Shown piece by piece: positions 26,086-35,110 of a DNA stretch of 51,207 nt. This DNA comes from Hyphomicrobiales bacterium (lineage in GTDB: Bacteria; Pseudomonadota; Alphaproteobacteria; Rhizobiales; Beijerinckiaceae). The stretch covers positions 1-51,207 of the forward strand of contig JAGWTW010000012.1 of assembly GCA_028868735.1 (NCBI GenBank), read 5' to 3'. The notes under the pieces were generated by a model. That model was not told where the DNA came from, did no database searches, and worked only from the letters and a program-made list of their open reading frames with translations. The position numbers and the translations under genes were made by a program. Numbering within the stretch: the first letter of the stretch is position 1; each line of letters begins with the position of its first letter.

Positions 26086-27672
26086 TCAGATTCCCTCCGC
26101 CCCGCCGTCCGCGCGCGGATCGTGCGCGGCTTCTATACGGCCGCCGGGATGGCGCAGCAGGCCGCCGGCATGGCCGAAGGAATCGTCGTAGGGGCCGGGA
26201 TGCGTCTCGATCTCGTGGCCGGCCTTTTCGAGCGCGGAAACGATCGAGGGATCGAAACGGTCTTCGAGTTTCAACGTCGCGCGTCCCGCGCGCCAGGATT
26301 TGTCGTAGCGGAATCGCGGCGCGTCGATCGCATCTGCGAGTCCCGCGCCGAACATGAAGCGCGTCATCACCTGCGCCTGGAATTGCGGCTGGCCGTCGCC
26401 GCCCATCGCGCCGTAGGAGAGCACGCGCCCGTCGTCGAACACGCACAGCGGCGGATTGAGCGTGTGCATCGGCCGCTTGCCCGGCGCGAGCGCGTTGGGG
26501 TTTTTCGCGTCGAGCGAGAACGAAACGCCGCGGTTCTGCAGGAGAACGCCGGTCTGCGGCAGCACGCAGCCGGAGCCGTAGTCCCAGAAGATCGACTGGA
26601 TATACGAGACCGCCAGCCCGTCGCCGTCGATCGCGCCCATCCAGATCGTGTCGCCGTCGCCCGGCGGCAGCGGCCAGGGCGCGGCGCGCTTCATGTCGAT
26701 CGCATCGGCCATGCGCTGCAAGCCGGCCGAAACCAGGAATCCCTCGGGATCCTCGCGCTTCATGTCGTAATCGACGCAGGCGCGGTTGCGCACGACGAAG
26801 GATTGCTTGGAGGCTTCGACGAGTCCGTGAATGTGCTCGAAGCTTTCCGCCCGCTTGACGCCGAGCCGCTCGAATATGCCGAGCAAGGCGAGCGAGGCGA
26901 GGCCCGCCGTCGGCGGCGGCGCATTGTAGAGCGTGCGGCCCGGCAGTTTCAGCGCGAGCGGCTCGCGCATGACCGCGCGATAACGTTCGAGATCCTCGCG
27001 CACGACCGGCGCGCCGATCGCCGCGAGATCGGCGGCGATCTCGCGTCCGACGTCGCCGCGATAAAAATCCTCGAGTCCGGCTTCCGCGAGATGAGCGAGC
27101 GCGGCGCCGAGCTTTTCGAAACGCCGGACGGCGCCCGCGCCGGCGCGCTTGCCGTCGACGTAGAACGTCTGCGCGAAGCCGGGCGCGGCCTCCAGCGCGT
27201 CGATCTCGCGCAATTTGAGGCGCGCCTCCGAGGCCGATTGCGGAAAGCCCTCGCGCGCGAGGCCGATGGCGTCGTGCAGCAGCGCCTTCAGCGGCAGCTT
27301 GCCGCCGCGCGCCTGCGAAAAGGCGTGGGCGAGCGCCCATCCGCCGACGGCGCCGGGCACGGTCAACGCGGCGCCGGCGCCCCGTCGCGGAATGTAGGCG
27401 TGGCCTTGCGCGCGGTAGGATTCGATCGTCGCCCTGGCGCCGGCGAAGCCGCAGGCCTCGATATAGCGCACGCGGCCGGCCGGCTCGCGGATCAGCCAGA
27501 ACGCGTCGCCGCCGATCGAATTCATGTGCGGATAGACGACGGCGATCGCAGCCGCCATGGCCAGCATCGCTTCGATGGCGTCGCCGCCCTCTGCGAGTAC
27601 GGCCTTGCCGGCGCGGGCGGCGGCGTGGTGGGGCGCGGCGACCGCGGCGCGCGAAAAGACGGGCGTTTCCAT
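26086..27672 (-). CDS. Gamma-glutamyltransferase family Ntn-hydrolase (variant active site, no signal peptide)
   Basis: The protein has 528 residues. The family's N-terminal GGDAIEAMLAMAAAIAVV and PHMNSIGGDAFWL are visible. The self-cleavage nucleophile fits T342 in GDTIWMGAIDGDG, where typical enzymes have TTHxSVxD; the following YGSG and late GYDDSFGHAGG-type stretches also fit. Unlike classic periplasmic GGT it lacks an export signal, so it appears cytoplasmic. The 44-base gap after the transglutaminase gene on the same strand suggests co-transcription with the ATP-grasp/alpha-E/transglutaminase cluster. It could cleave or transfer gamma-glutamyl or similar amide-linked groups; the real substrate is unknown. 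Confidence 0.88.
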   Translation of the reverse strand: METPVFSRAAVAAPHHAAARAGKAVLAEGGDAIEAMLAMAAAIAVVYPHMNSIGGDAFWLIREPAGRVRYIEACGFAGARATIESYRAQGHAYIPRRGAGAALTVPGAVGGWALAHAFSQARGGKLPLKALLHDAIGLAREGFPQSASEARLKLREIDALEAAPGFAQTFYVDGKRAGAGAVRRFEKLGAALAHLAEAGLEDFYRGDVGREIAADLAAIGAPVVREDLERYRAVMREPLALKLPGRTLYNAPPPTAGLASLALLGIFERLGVKRAESFEHIHGLVEASKQSFVVRNRACVDYDMKREDPEGFLVSAGLQRMADAIDMKRAAPWPLPPGDGDTIWMGAIDGDGLAVSYIQSIFWDYGSGCVLPQTGVLLQNRGVSFSLDAKNPNALAPGKRPMHTLNPPLCVFDDGRVLSYGAMGGDGQPQFQAQVMTRFMFGAGLADAIDAPRFRYDKSWRAGRATLKLEDRFDPSIVSALEKAGHEIETHPGPYDDSFGHAGGLLRHPGGRIEAAHDPRADGGAEGI

Positions 27673-27716
27673 GTCGCCACGATGCAGACCGCGCGCGCCG
27701 CGTCAATGCCGCGGGA

Positions 27717-28535
27717 TCAGCCCTGCTGCTGGCGGCCCGCCTGCTCGCTGCGCACGCGCAACGTCTCCGTCGTCGTCGCCATGGTCATGGGCGGAAGGCG
27801 CAGCGGCGCGCAGCCCTGATAGTCGAGCGCGGCCGCGACGCGGACATGGCCGTCGTGCATGCAGAGGCAGATCGTCGGATCGAAGCCGATCCAGCCGATC
27901 CCTTCGACATGGGCCTCGGCCCAGGCGTGCGGCATGGCCGGTTCGCCGCTCGTCTCCGGCGCCAGATAGCCGGAGACGCAGCGCGCGGGAATGCCGAGCG
28001 CGCGTGCGCCGGCGATGAATATATGCGCATGGTCCTGCGCGCAGCCCTTCTCGCGCCTGAAGGCGGCCGACGCCGCAACCGGCGCTTCGTCCGCCGCAAA
28101 TTTCACGGCCTCGCTCACCGCGCGCATCAGGAAATGCGGGCGGTCGAGCGATGTCTTCGATCCCTTGACCGCCGATTGCGCAAAAGCGCGCAACGCCTCG
28201 TCCGCAACCGTCAGATCCGAGTCGCGCAGGAAAACGTCGACCGGAAAGCGTTCCGGTTCGCCGCCGCGCAGCATGCCGGCGGTGTCGAACGTGTCGATCT
28301 CGCCGTGCGCCGCGATCACGATCTTCGAGATCGGGCCTTCGCAATCCAGCGTCTGGGTGAAATTGCCGAAAGCGTCGCGCCCCTCGCGCAGCGCGCAGTC
28401 CGTATCGACGTCGACGCTCCAGGCCGCCACATGCTGGCTCTCGAAATCCTTCGGCCGCAGCCGCAAGACCTCGATCGCGGATTTCAGCGGGTATGCGAAG
28501 GCCTGGACGATCTCGTGATGAACGACGATGCGCAT
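27717..28535 (-). CDS. Transglutaminase-like cysteine protease/peptidase of the ATP-grasp/alpha-E cluster
   Basis: The protein has 272 residues. The N-terminal beta domain (transglut_N type, YPLKSAIEVLRLRPKD) precedes the transglutaminase core with the triad C165 (EKGCAQDHAHI), H203 (MPHAWAEAHV) and D219 (GFDPT). Three bases separate it from the alpha-E gene. In bacteria such proteins usually act as peptidases or amidases rather than crosslinkers. In the conserved cluster with cp-ATP-grasp and alpha-E proteins it is thought to process or remove peptides formed by the amidoligase. Cytoplasmic; no signal seen. Confidence 0.92.
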   Translation of the reverse strand: MRIVVHHEIVQAFAYPLKSAIEVLRLRPKDFESQHVAAWSVDVDTDCALREGRDAFGNFTQTLDCEGPISKIVIAAHGEIDTFDTAGMLRGGEPERFPVDVFLRDSDLTVADEALRAFAQSAVKGSKTSLDRPHFLMRAVSEAVKFAADEAPVAASAAFRREKGCAQDHAHIFIAGARALGIPARCVSGYLAPETSGEPAMPHAWAEAHVEGIGWIGFDPTICLCMHDGHVRVAAALDYQGCAPLRLPPMTMATTTETLRVRSEQAGRQQQG

Positions 28536-28538
28536 GAA

Positions 28539-29501
28539 TCAGTGAACCAGATATTGCTCGGCGAGCACGGATCCCATCCGGTCGTTGTCGTCGGTGAATC
28601 CTTCGACGAATTCGTGCAACCCGCTCTGGAAGATCGCCTTGAGATCGGCGCCTTGCAACTTGGCGAGCATGGCGCGCGCATGGCGCTGCGAGGCGCCCTG
28701 CCTGCCGTACTGGCGCGCCAGCAGATCGAGCCAGCGCACGATGTTCTCGTAGCAGGCGATCAGCGAACGCGGCATGTCCGGCTTGAGAATGAGGAGATCG
28801 GCGACGAGCCATGGCTTCACCGCCTGCCGGTACACCCAGTGATACGCGGTGTTGGCCGACACGGCGCGCAGAATCGCGGTCCATTGAAAATAGTCGAGCG
28901 AACCGCCGACCTGCTCGGCCTCCGGCAGCAGCAATTGATATTTCACGTCGAGCAGACGCGCCGTATTGTCGGCGCGTTCGACGAAATGGCCGAGCCGCAT
29001 GAAATAGAACGCGTCGTTGCGCAGCATGGTGCGATAGGCCGAGCCGTCGACGTCCAGCGCCATTTTCTTGACGAGCGCGAGAAAACGGTTGAGCTCGTCG
29101 CGGTCGAGCCTTTTGCCCGCCGTCCGCGCGCGCTCGAATTTCGTCATCTCGAGCCAGGCGCTGTTGATCGCTTCCCACGTCTCCACGGTGAGCGCGGTGC
29201 GCACCGCGCGCGCATTGCGGCGCGCCGCCTCGACGCAGTTGTGAATGGAAGATGGATTTTCGATCTCGAAAACGAGAAACGACAGCACCGAGCTTTCGTC
29301 CGGAACGCGCGCATCGTCTTCCGTGAAGCGTTTCAGCCCGCCGGTGGAGACCAGCGCGCTTTCCCATTCGTTGCTGGCGCCGCCGTAGGCGCGCGGCAGC
29401 GCGGCGAGCCGCGAAGTCGCCTCGATGATGCGGGCGACATGATCGGCCCGCTCGACGTAGCGGGCGAGCCAGTAGAGATTGTCTGCCGTGCGCGCGAGCA
29501 T
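28539..29501 (-). CDS. Alpha-E domain protein (DUF403)
   Basis: The protein has 320 residues, nearly all helical, beginning MLARTADNLYWLARYVERAD, the standard alpha-E opening. Further landmarks are ESSVLSFLVFEIENPSSI, RLGHFVERADNTARLLDVKY and FQWTAILRAVSA. Alpha-E proteins have no established biochemical activity; they recur with circularly permuted ATP-grasp and transglutaminase-like genes and are presumed to be their partners. It sits between these two genes, with 12 and 3 bases spacing, so the three are one operon. Confidence 0.95.
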   Translation of the reverse strand: MLARTADNLYWLARYVERADHVARIIEATSRLAALPRAYGGASNEWESALVSTGGLKRFTEDDARVPDESSVLSFLVFEIENPSSIHNCVEAARRNARAVRTALTVETWEAINSAWLEMTKFERARTAGKRLDRDELNRFLALVKKMALDVDGSAYRTMLRNDAFYFMRLGHFVERADNTARLLDVKYQLLLPEAEQVGGSLDYFQWTAILRAVSANTAYHWVYRQAVKPWLVADLLILKPDMPRSLIACYENIVRWLDLLARQYGRQGASQRHARAMLAKLQGADLKAIFQSGLHEFVEGFTDDNDRMGSVLAEQYLVH

Positions 29502-29513
29502 CAGATCTGTCCC

Positions 29514-30950
29514 TCACGCATCGTCGATCACCCATGTATCCTTGGTGCCGCCGCCCTGGCTGGAATTGACGACGAGCGATCCTTCTTTCATCGCCACGCG
29601 TGTCAGCCCGCCCGGCGTCAGCGACATGCCGTTCGCGCCCGACAGCACGAACGGCCGCAGGTCGACGTGGCGCGGCGCGACGCCGGACGCGACCGCAGTC
29701 GGGCAGGTCGAGAGCGAAAGGGTCGGCTGCGCTATGAAATTGGTCGGATTGGCTTTCAGCTTCGCGCGAAATTCCGAAATCGCGTTCTTGCTCGCATGCG
29801 GCCCGACGAGCATGCCGTAGCCGCCTGACCCGTTCACTTCCTTGACGACGAGCTCCGGCAGACGGTCCAGCACATGGGCGAGCGCGTCGGGTTCGCGGCA
29901 GCGCCATGTCGGCACGTTCTTCAGAATCGGCTCTTCGCTCATGTAGAAGCGGATGATCTCGGGCATGTAGGTGTAGATCGCCTTGTCGTCCGACACGCCG
30001 GTGCCGACCGCGTTGGCGAGCGTCACATTGCCGGCCTGATAAGCGCTCAACAGGCCCGCGACGCCCAGCACCGAATCGGGCTTGAAGACGAGCGGATCGA
30101 GAAACTCGTCGTCGATGCGGCGATAGATGACGTCGACGCGCTGCGGCCCGGTGGTCGTACGCATGTAGACGACATTGTCGCGCACGAAGAGATCGCCGCC
30201 CTCGACCAGTTCGACGCCGAGTTTGTCGGCGAGGAAGGAGTGTTCGTAATAGGCCGAATTGTACTGGCCGGGCGTCAGGACGACGACCGTCGGCTCGCCC
30301 TTGGTCGAAGGCGGCGCGACGGAGCGCAACGACGACAACAGGCGATCGGGATAATCGTCGACCGGAGCGACGCGATGTTCGGCCATCAGATCCGGGAACA
30401 GCCGGATCATCGCCTCGCGGTTCTCCAGCATGTACGACACGCCCGACGGCGTGCGCGCATTGTCCTCCAGCACATAGAAGTCCGAATCGTCGACGCGGAT
30501 CACGTCGATTCCGGCGATGTGAACCCACACGTCGTGCGGCGCGCGGCAGCCCGCCATTTCCGGCCGGTAGCCGGGATTGCGCAGCACGAGATCGGCGGGA
30601 ACGACGCCGGCCTTCAGAATTTCCTGCGAGCCGTAGACGTCGGTCAGAAACATGTTCAGCGCCTTGACGCGCTGAAAGAGGCCTTTCTCCAGCTTGGTCC
30701 ATTCGCTGCGGGAGAACAGGCGCGGAATGATGTCGAACGGAATAAGGCGCTCGGCGGCGTCCTTGTCGCCGTACACGGCGAAGGTGATGCCGATGCGCCG
30801 GAACAGAAGTTCGGCCTGCGCCATCCGCGACTCCAGTAGCTCGGCCGGCGTCTCCGCAAGCCATTGGGCGAGCCGCGCATAGACCGCACGCGGCGTCCCT
30901 CTGCCCATTTCGTCGAAAAATGCCGCCTCGGCTACGCCTGTTCCGACCAA
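29514..30950 (-). CDS. Circularly permuted type 2 ATP-grasp protein (DUF404/DUF407)
   Basis: The TTG at 30950, with GGCGGAG upstream, is chosen because it keeps the family start AAFFDEM; an ATG at 30908 would cut into it. This gives 478 residues. Family landmarks are AETPAELLESRMAQAELLFR, GITFAVYGDKDAAERLIPFD, the DNARTPSGVSYMLENRE region that binds nucleotide/magnesium, and the C-terminal NGSGGYGMLVGP and SSQGGGTKDTWV. The circularly permuted ATP-grasp fold predicts ATP-dependent peptide or amide ligation. It is the promoter-proximal gene of the cluster. Its product has not been shown. Confidence 0.94.
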   Translation of the reverse strand: MVGTGVAEAAFFDEMGRGTPRAVYARLAQWLAETPAELLESRMAQAELLFRRIGITFAVYGDKDAAERLIPFDIIPRLFSRSEWTKLEKGLFQRVKALNMFLTDVYGSQEILKAGVVPADLVLRNPGYRPEMAGCRAPHDVWVHIAGIDVIRVDDSDFYVLEDNARTPSGVSYMLENREAMIRLFPDLMAEHRVAPVDDYPDRLLSSLRSVAPPSTKGEPTVVVLTPGQYNSAYYEHSFLADKLGVELVEGGDLFVRDNVVYMRTTTGPQRVDVIYRRIDDEFLDPLVFKPDSVLGVAGLLSAYQAGNVTLANAVGTGVSDDKAIYTYMPEIIRFYMSEEPILKNVPTWRCREPDALAHVLDRLPELVVKEVNGSGGYGMLVGPHASKNAISEFRAKLKANPTNFIAQPTLSLSTCPTAVASGVAPRHVDLRPFVLSGANGMSLTPGGLTRVAMKEGSLVVNSSQGGGTKDTWVIDDA

Positions 30951-31130
30951 GTCCGCTCCGCCCTGCTCAAGCCATCGAACGCCCGCGTGCGACGCGACGC
31001 AAGCCCCGTACCATATGCGCCATGGCCGAGGCCGAGGCGGGGCGCAAATCCGCCGGGCGCCCGGCGCCCAAGTTTTGAGCCGACGCCTACAAAATAGACC
31101 GTCGCCCCGACTATGGCGCTGCCTTGAGCT

Positions 31131-31156
31131 GGAACGATATGGCCGCGTTTTGAGTT
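31131..31156 (+). promoter_or_regulatory. EcfG-type (general stress) promoter candidate for the DUF3618 operon
   Basis: GGAAC at 31131-31135 and GTT at 31154-31156 are separated by 18 bases, equal to the GGAAC-N17-CGTT spacing of alphaproteobacterial EcfG promoters except that the base before GTT is A rather than C. Transcription would begin near 31163, with GGAGG at about 31171 and a GTG start at 31183. The motif also forms an inverted repeat CTGGAAC...GTTCCAG. The rest of the 232-base divergent gap (30951-31182) shows no gene. Confidence 0.4.
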
Positions 31157-31182
31157 CCAGTTGCATTCAGGGAGGACTGTCG

Positions 31183-32232
31183 GTGGCCCAGTCGCGAAGC
31201 ATGTACGAGATCAAACAGGACGCCGAGCGCAGCCGCGCCGAGCTCGCCGGCACCGTGGACGCGCTGCGCGCCTCGATTTCGGGCGTCAAACAGCGCATGG
31301 AGCCGGACTCCCTCAAGGCCGAAGCCGCGCACTACGCGCAGGAACGCGGTCGACAAATCGTTGACGCAGCGCGCCAAAATCCGGCGCAGGCCGCAGCTGT
31401 CGTCGCGCTGGCGGGTTGGCCGCTCTATCGCCTCGCCAGGGCGATCCCGCTCCCGATCGCGATGATCGGCGCCGGCTTGTTTCTGACGGGAACGCGGACC
31501 GGAAAGCGCGTCGTGGACACCGCCGCCGACCGCGCCGCCGATCTCGCCGACGAGGTCAATCGGCGCACGCACGATCTTCGCGAGAACGCCGGCGACGCGG
31601 TCGAGGCCGCCACGGGGGCGATCTCGAGCGCCGCCGACCGCTTGACGACCGTCGCAGCGGCGGCGGCCGGCTCCGCAGTCGCCACGGCCGGCGACGCGGC
31701 GGCCGCCGCGCGCGGCGCGGTCGCGGACGCGGCGAAGAACGCGTCGGAAACGGCGCAGATTCTGTCCGCCGCGGGAACGCAGGCGAAATTCGACATTGGC
31801 CAGACGACGGCTCAGGCATTGGGCGCGGCCGGCGAGGCTGCGCAAGCAGCCGCGAAACACGCACAGGAAGCCGTGCGCGCGGGGGCAGGCGCCGTGCGCG
31901 ACAAGGCCGACCCGATCGTGGCGTTCGCGAAGGAGAATCCGCTGATTGTCGGCGGACTGGGGCTGGTGATCGGCGGATTTCTCGCCAGCGCGATTCCGGC
32001 GACCGCCGCAGAACGGGGCGTCGCCGGCCTGGTCGGCGCGGGCGTGCGCACGGGCCTGAAATCAGCCGCCCTGAAAGGGGCCGCCCAGGCCGCAGGCGCG
32101 GCGGTCCAGGCCGCGACGTCGGGCTTCCAGCAACAGCGACAGACCGCCGCGATGAGGGAGTGCGAACGGGATCTTCTCGAAGAAGCGCGCGACGATGCGC
32201 GCGCTGCTGATTACGGCACAACCGGAGGCTAG
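31183..32232 (+). CDS. DUF3618 domain membrane-associated protein
   Basis: A GTG at 31183 with GGGAGG upstream gives 349 residues. The N-terminus (MYEIKQDAERSRAELAGTVD then ALRASISGVK) is the DUF3618 signature. Two hydrophobic segments are present near residues 80-105 and 248-270 (PLIVGGLGLVIGGFLASAIP), separated by long Ala-rich amphipathic helix with many small residues, of the kind seen in membrane-binding stress proteins. Function is unknown. It begins an operon of four genes, two bases from the next, and ends with an acidic tail (ERDLLEEARDDARAA). Its length is greater than the usual DUF3618 protein because of the helical repeats. Confidence 0.75.
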   Translation: MAQSRSMYEIKQDAERSRAELAGTVDALRASISGVKQRMEPDSLKAEAAHYAQERGRQIVDAARQNPAQAAAVVALAGWPLYRLARAIPLPIAMIGAGLFLTGTRTGKRVVDTAADRAADLADEVNRRTHDLRENAGDAVEAATGAISSAADRLTTVAAAAAGSAVATAGDAAAAARGAVADAAKNASETAQILSAAGTQAKFDIGQTTAQALGAAGEAAQAAAKHAQEAVRAGAGAVRDKADPIVAFAKENPLIVGGLGLVIGGFLASAIPATAAERGVAGLVGAGVRTGLKSAALKGAAQAAGAAVQAATSGFQQQRQTAAMRECERDLLEEARDDARAADYGTTGG

Positions 32233-32234
32233 AA

Positions 32235-32684
32235 ATGGGAACCGAGGAATTGACGCAGACGGCGAAAGACGCGGCGCGCGCGGCCGGCGCGGCCGCAAAC
32301 GAAGCGATCGGCGCCGGCAATGACTTCGCACGTACGGCGGCGGACTTTGCGTCTGGCGCGCGCGAAAAGGTCGTAGATGAAGCCAGCCGGCAGAAGAAGG
32401 CCGGCGCCGATTATCTCGACGGTCTGGCCGGAACGCTCGACCGCGTCGCCGGAGAAATCGATCGCGAGATGCCCTTCGCGGGCGACATGCTGCGCAGCGC
32501 GGGCAGGCAGGCCGAATATATTGCGGACTCCATCCGTAACGGCGACGTCCGCCAGATGATGCGCGGCGCGACGGATTTTGCGCGCGCCAATCCGACCGCC
32601 GCGTTCGGAATCGCCATGCTCGCGGGCTTCGGGCTGATGCGCCTCGTCAAATCCGGCGCGACGCAGGACGGTGGCGACGCATGA
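32235..32684 (+). CDS. Ala-rich helical membrane-associated protein (YqjD/ElaB-like by composition)
   Basis: The protein has 149 residues with GGAGG before the ATG. It is mostly amphipathic helix, and ends with a hydrophobic patch ARANPTAAFGIAMLAGFGLM. That layout (helix, then a C-terminal membrane anchor) is like DUF883/ElaB/YqjD proteins that bind ribosomes or membranes in stationary phase, but sequence proof is lacking. Its stop overlaps the start of the holin-like gene (ATGA). Confidence 0.6.
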   Translation: MGTEELTQTAKDAARAAGAAANEAIGAGNDFARTAADFASGAREKVVDEASRQKKAGADYLDGLAGTLDRVAGEIDREMPFAGDMLRSAGRQAEYIADSIRNGDVRQMMRGATDFARANPTAAFGIAMLAGFGLMRLVKSGATQDGGDA

Positions 32685-33073
32685 ACCGCGACGATCCACG
32701 GTCGATCGCCGACCTGATCGGCGATGCGCTGACGCAGGGCGCAACCCTGTTGCGCAACGAAGCCGAGCTCGCCCGTGCGGAATTGGCGGAGAAATTCGCG
32801 ACGGCCGCGCGCGGCGCGACGCTCGTCGTCGTCGGGCTCGCCTTCGTCATTCCGGCGATCACTTTGTTGCTCGCCGCTTTGGCCGCAGGGCTGATGCTCC
32901 ACAATCTCGCGCCCTGGCTCGCGTGCCTGATTGCGGCCTGCGTCGGCTTCGTCATCGCAGGCGTCGCGATCGCCTATGGCGCAAGTCGATTCTCCGCCGA
33001 ACGGCTGACGCCGAAGGCGACCCTCGATCAGATACGCCGCGATCGGGAAGCGGCGCAGGAGTTGACGCGATGA
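32681..33073 (+). CDS. Phage-holin-III-family (Phage_holin_3_6-like) inner-membrane protein
   Basis: The protein has 130 residues. After an amphipathic helix (LIGDALTQGATLLRNEAELA) come two membrane helices (about 45-70 and 78-100) and a basic-acidic tail with RLTPKATLDQIRRDREAAQE. This matches the widespread bacterial 'phage holin family / superfamily III' proteins, which are chromosomal and not prophage holins; YqjE in Escherichia coli is of similar build. It overlaps both neighbours by four bases, so it is a middle gene of the stress-type operon. Confidence 0.75.
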   Translation: MNRDDPRSIADLIGDALTQGATLLRNEAELARAELAEKFATAARGATLVVVGLAFVIPAITLLLAALAAGLMLHNLAPWLACLIAACVGFVIAGVAIAYGASRFSAERLTPKATLDQIRRDREAAQELTR

Positions 33074-33669
33074 ACAGCGAAACGACCGGCGCGGGCGACA
33101 TGCTGCGCTCACATCCGCTCGGCGCCGCGCTCGTGGGCGCAGGACTGGTCTGGCTTTTCGCCGGCGCGAAAAGCGAAACAATGCGCGGCGCCGCACGCTC
33201 CATCGGCGACGTCGTCGCGCGCAACGGCGGCCGGACAGCGGACAGAATCCGCGACATCGCGGGCGATGCGCGCGCCGCTGTGCGCGAGGCGAGCGGCGGC
33301 GCCGGCGACTACGTGTCGGACATGGCCGATGCAGCGCGGAAAAGCGTGAACGACATCGCCAGCGACATGGGCGACGCCGCCAACGCGGCCATCCGCAGCG
33401 ACAACGGCCGCGCGCTGGCCTCCGGCCTGTCGGCGGCGCGCGACAACATCGGCCGCATGATCGAGGCGCAGCCCCTGCTCGTGGCCGCGGGCGGATTCGC
33501 GCTCGGCGCGGCGATCGCGGCGTCGCTGCCCGTGAGCGGCGTCGAGAAGCGCACGCTCGGCGGCAAGCTCGCGGACGCGGCGACGGACACGGTCCGCGAG
33601 GCGAAGGCCCAGGCGGCCGAGGTCGTCGACGCCGCGCGCGAGGCCGGCAAGGAAGCCGGGCTGATCTGA
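33070..33669 (+). CDS. Ala/Gly-rich two-segment membrane-associated protein
   Basis: The protein has 199 residues and overlaps the previous gene by ATGA. A hydrophobic stretch near the N-terminus (HPLGAALVGAGLVWLFAG) and another near residue 140 (PLLVAAGGFALGAAIAASLP) flank amphipathic helix with regular Asp-Ile-Ala and Ala-Arg spacing. The segment EAQPLLVAAGGFALGAAIAA resembles the hydrophobic end of the first gene of the operon, suggesting related modules. Function unknown. A terminator follows at 33729. Confidence 0.6.
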   Translation: MNSETTGAGDMLRSHPLGAALVGAGLVWLFAGAKSETMRGAARSIGDVVARNGGRTADRIRDIAGDARAAVREASGGAGDYVSDMADAARKSVNDIASDMGDAANAAIRSDNGRALASGLSAARDNIGRMIEAQPLLVAAGGFALGAAIAASLPVSGVEKRTLGGKLADAATDTVREAKAQAAEVVDAAREAGKEAGLI

Positions 33670-33728
33670 ACGCGGGCGCGCGCCCCTTCCCTCCGCGCGC
33701 CATTTCGGTTATGTGACGACCGCAACGG

Positions 33729-33755
33729 ACCCCGGCCATTGCGCCGGGGTTTTTT
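33729..33755 (+). terminator. Rho-independent terminator of the DUF3618/holin-like operon
   Basis: An 8-bp perfect stem (ACCCCGGC at 33729-33736 with GCCGGGGT at 33743-33750), a six-base loop and a T-run TTTTTT at 33750-33755 form a textbook intrinsic terminator 60 bases after the last gene and before purA. Confidence 0.85.
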
Positions 33756-33783
33756 CTTGGGATCGCAGGGGTTCCGGAACGAA

Positions 33784-35079
<1,296 letters not shown>

Positions 35080-35110
35080 CGCGACACAGGGGTAATGGTC
35101 TTAACGCGCG

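Noticed and set aside
27703..30864. Apparent 1053-codon minus-strand gene
   Set aside because: It is a shadow frame over the transglutaminase, alpha-E and ATP-grasp genes, rich in Arg/Ala and without recognisable domains.
32681..33073. Holin-like gene as evidence of a prophage
   Set aside because: No integrase, lysin, capsid or tail genes are nearby. This family is widespread on chromosomes and overlaps stress-type genes here.
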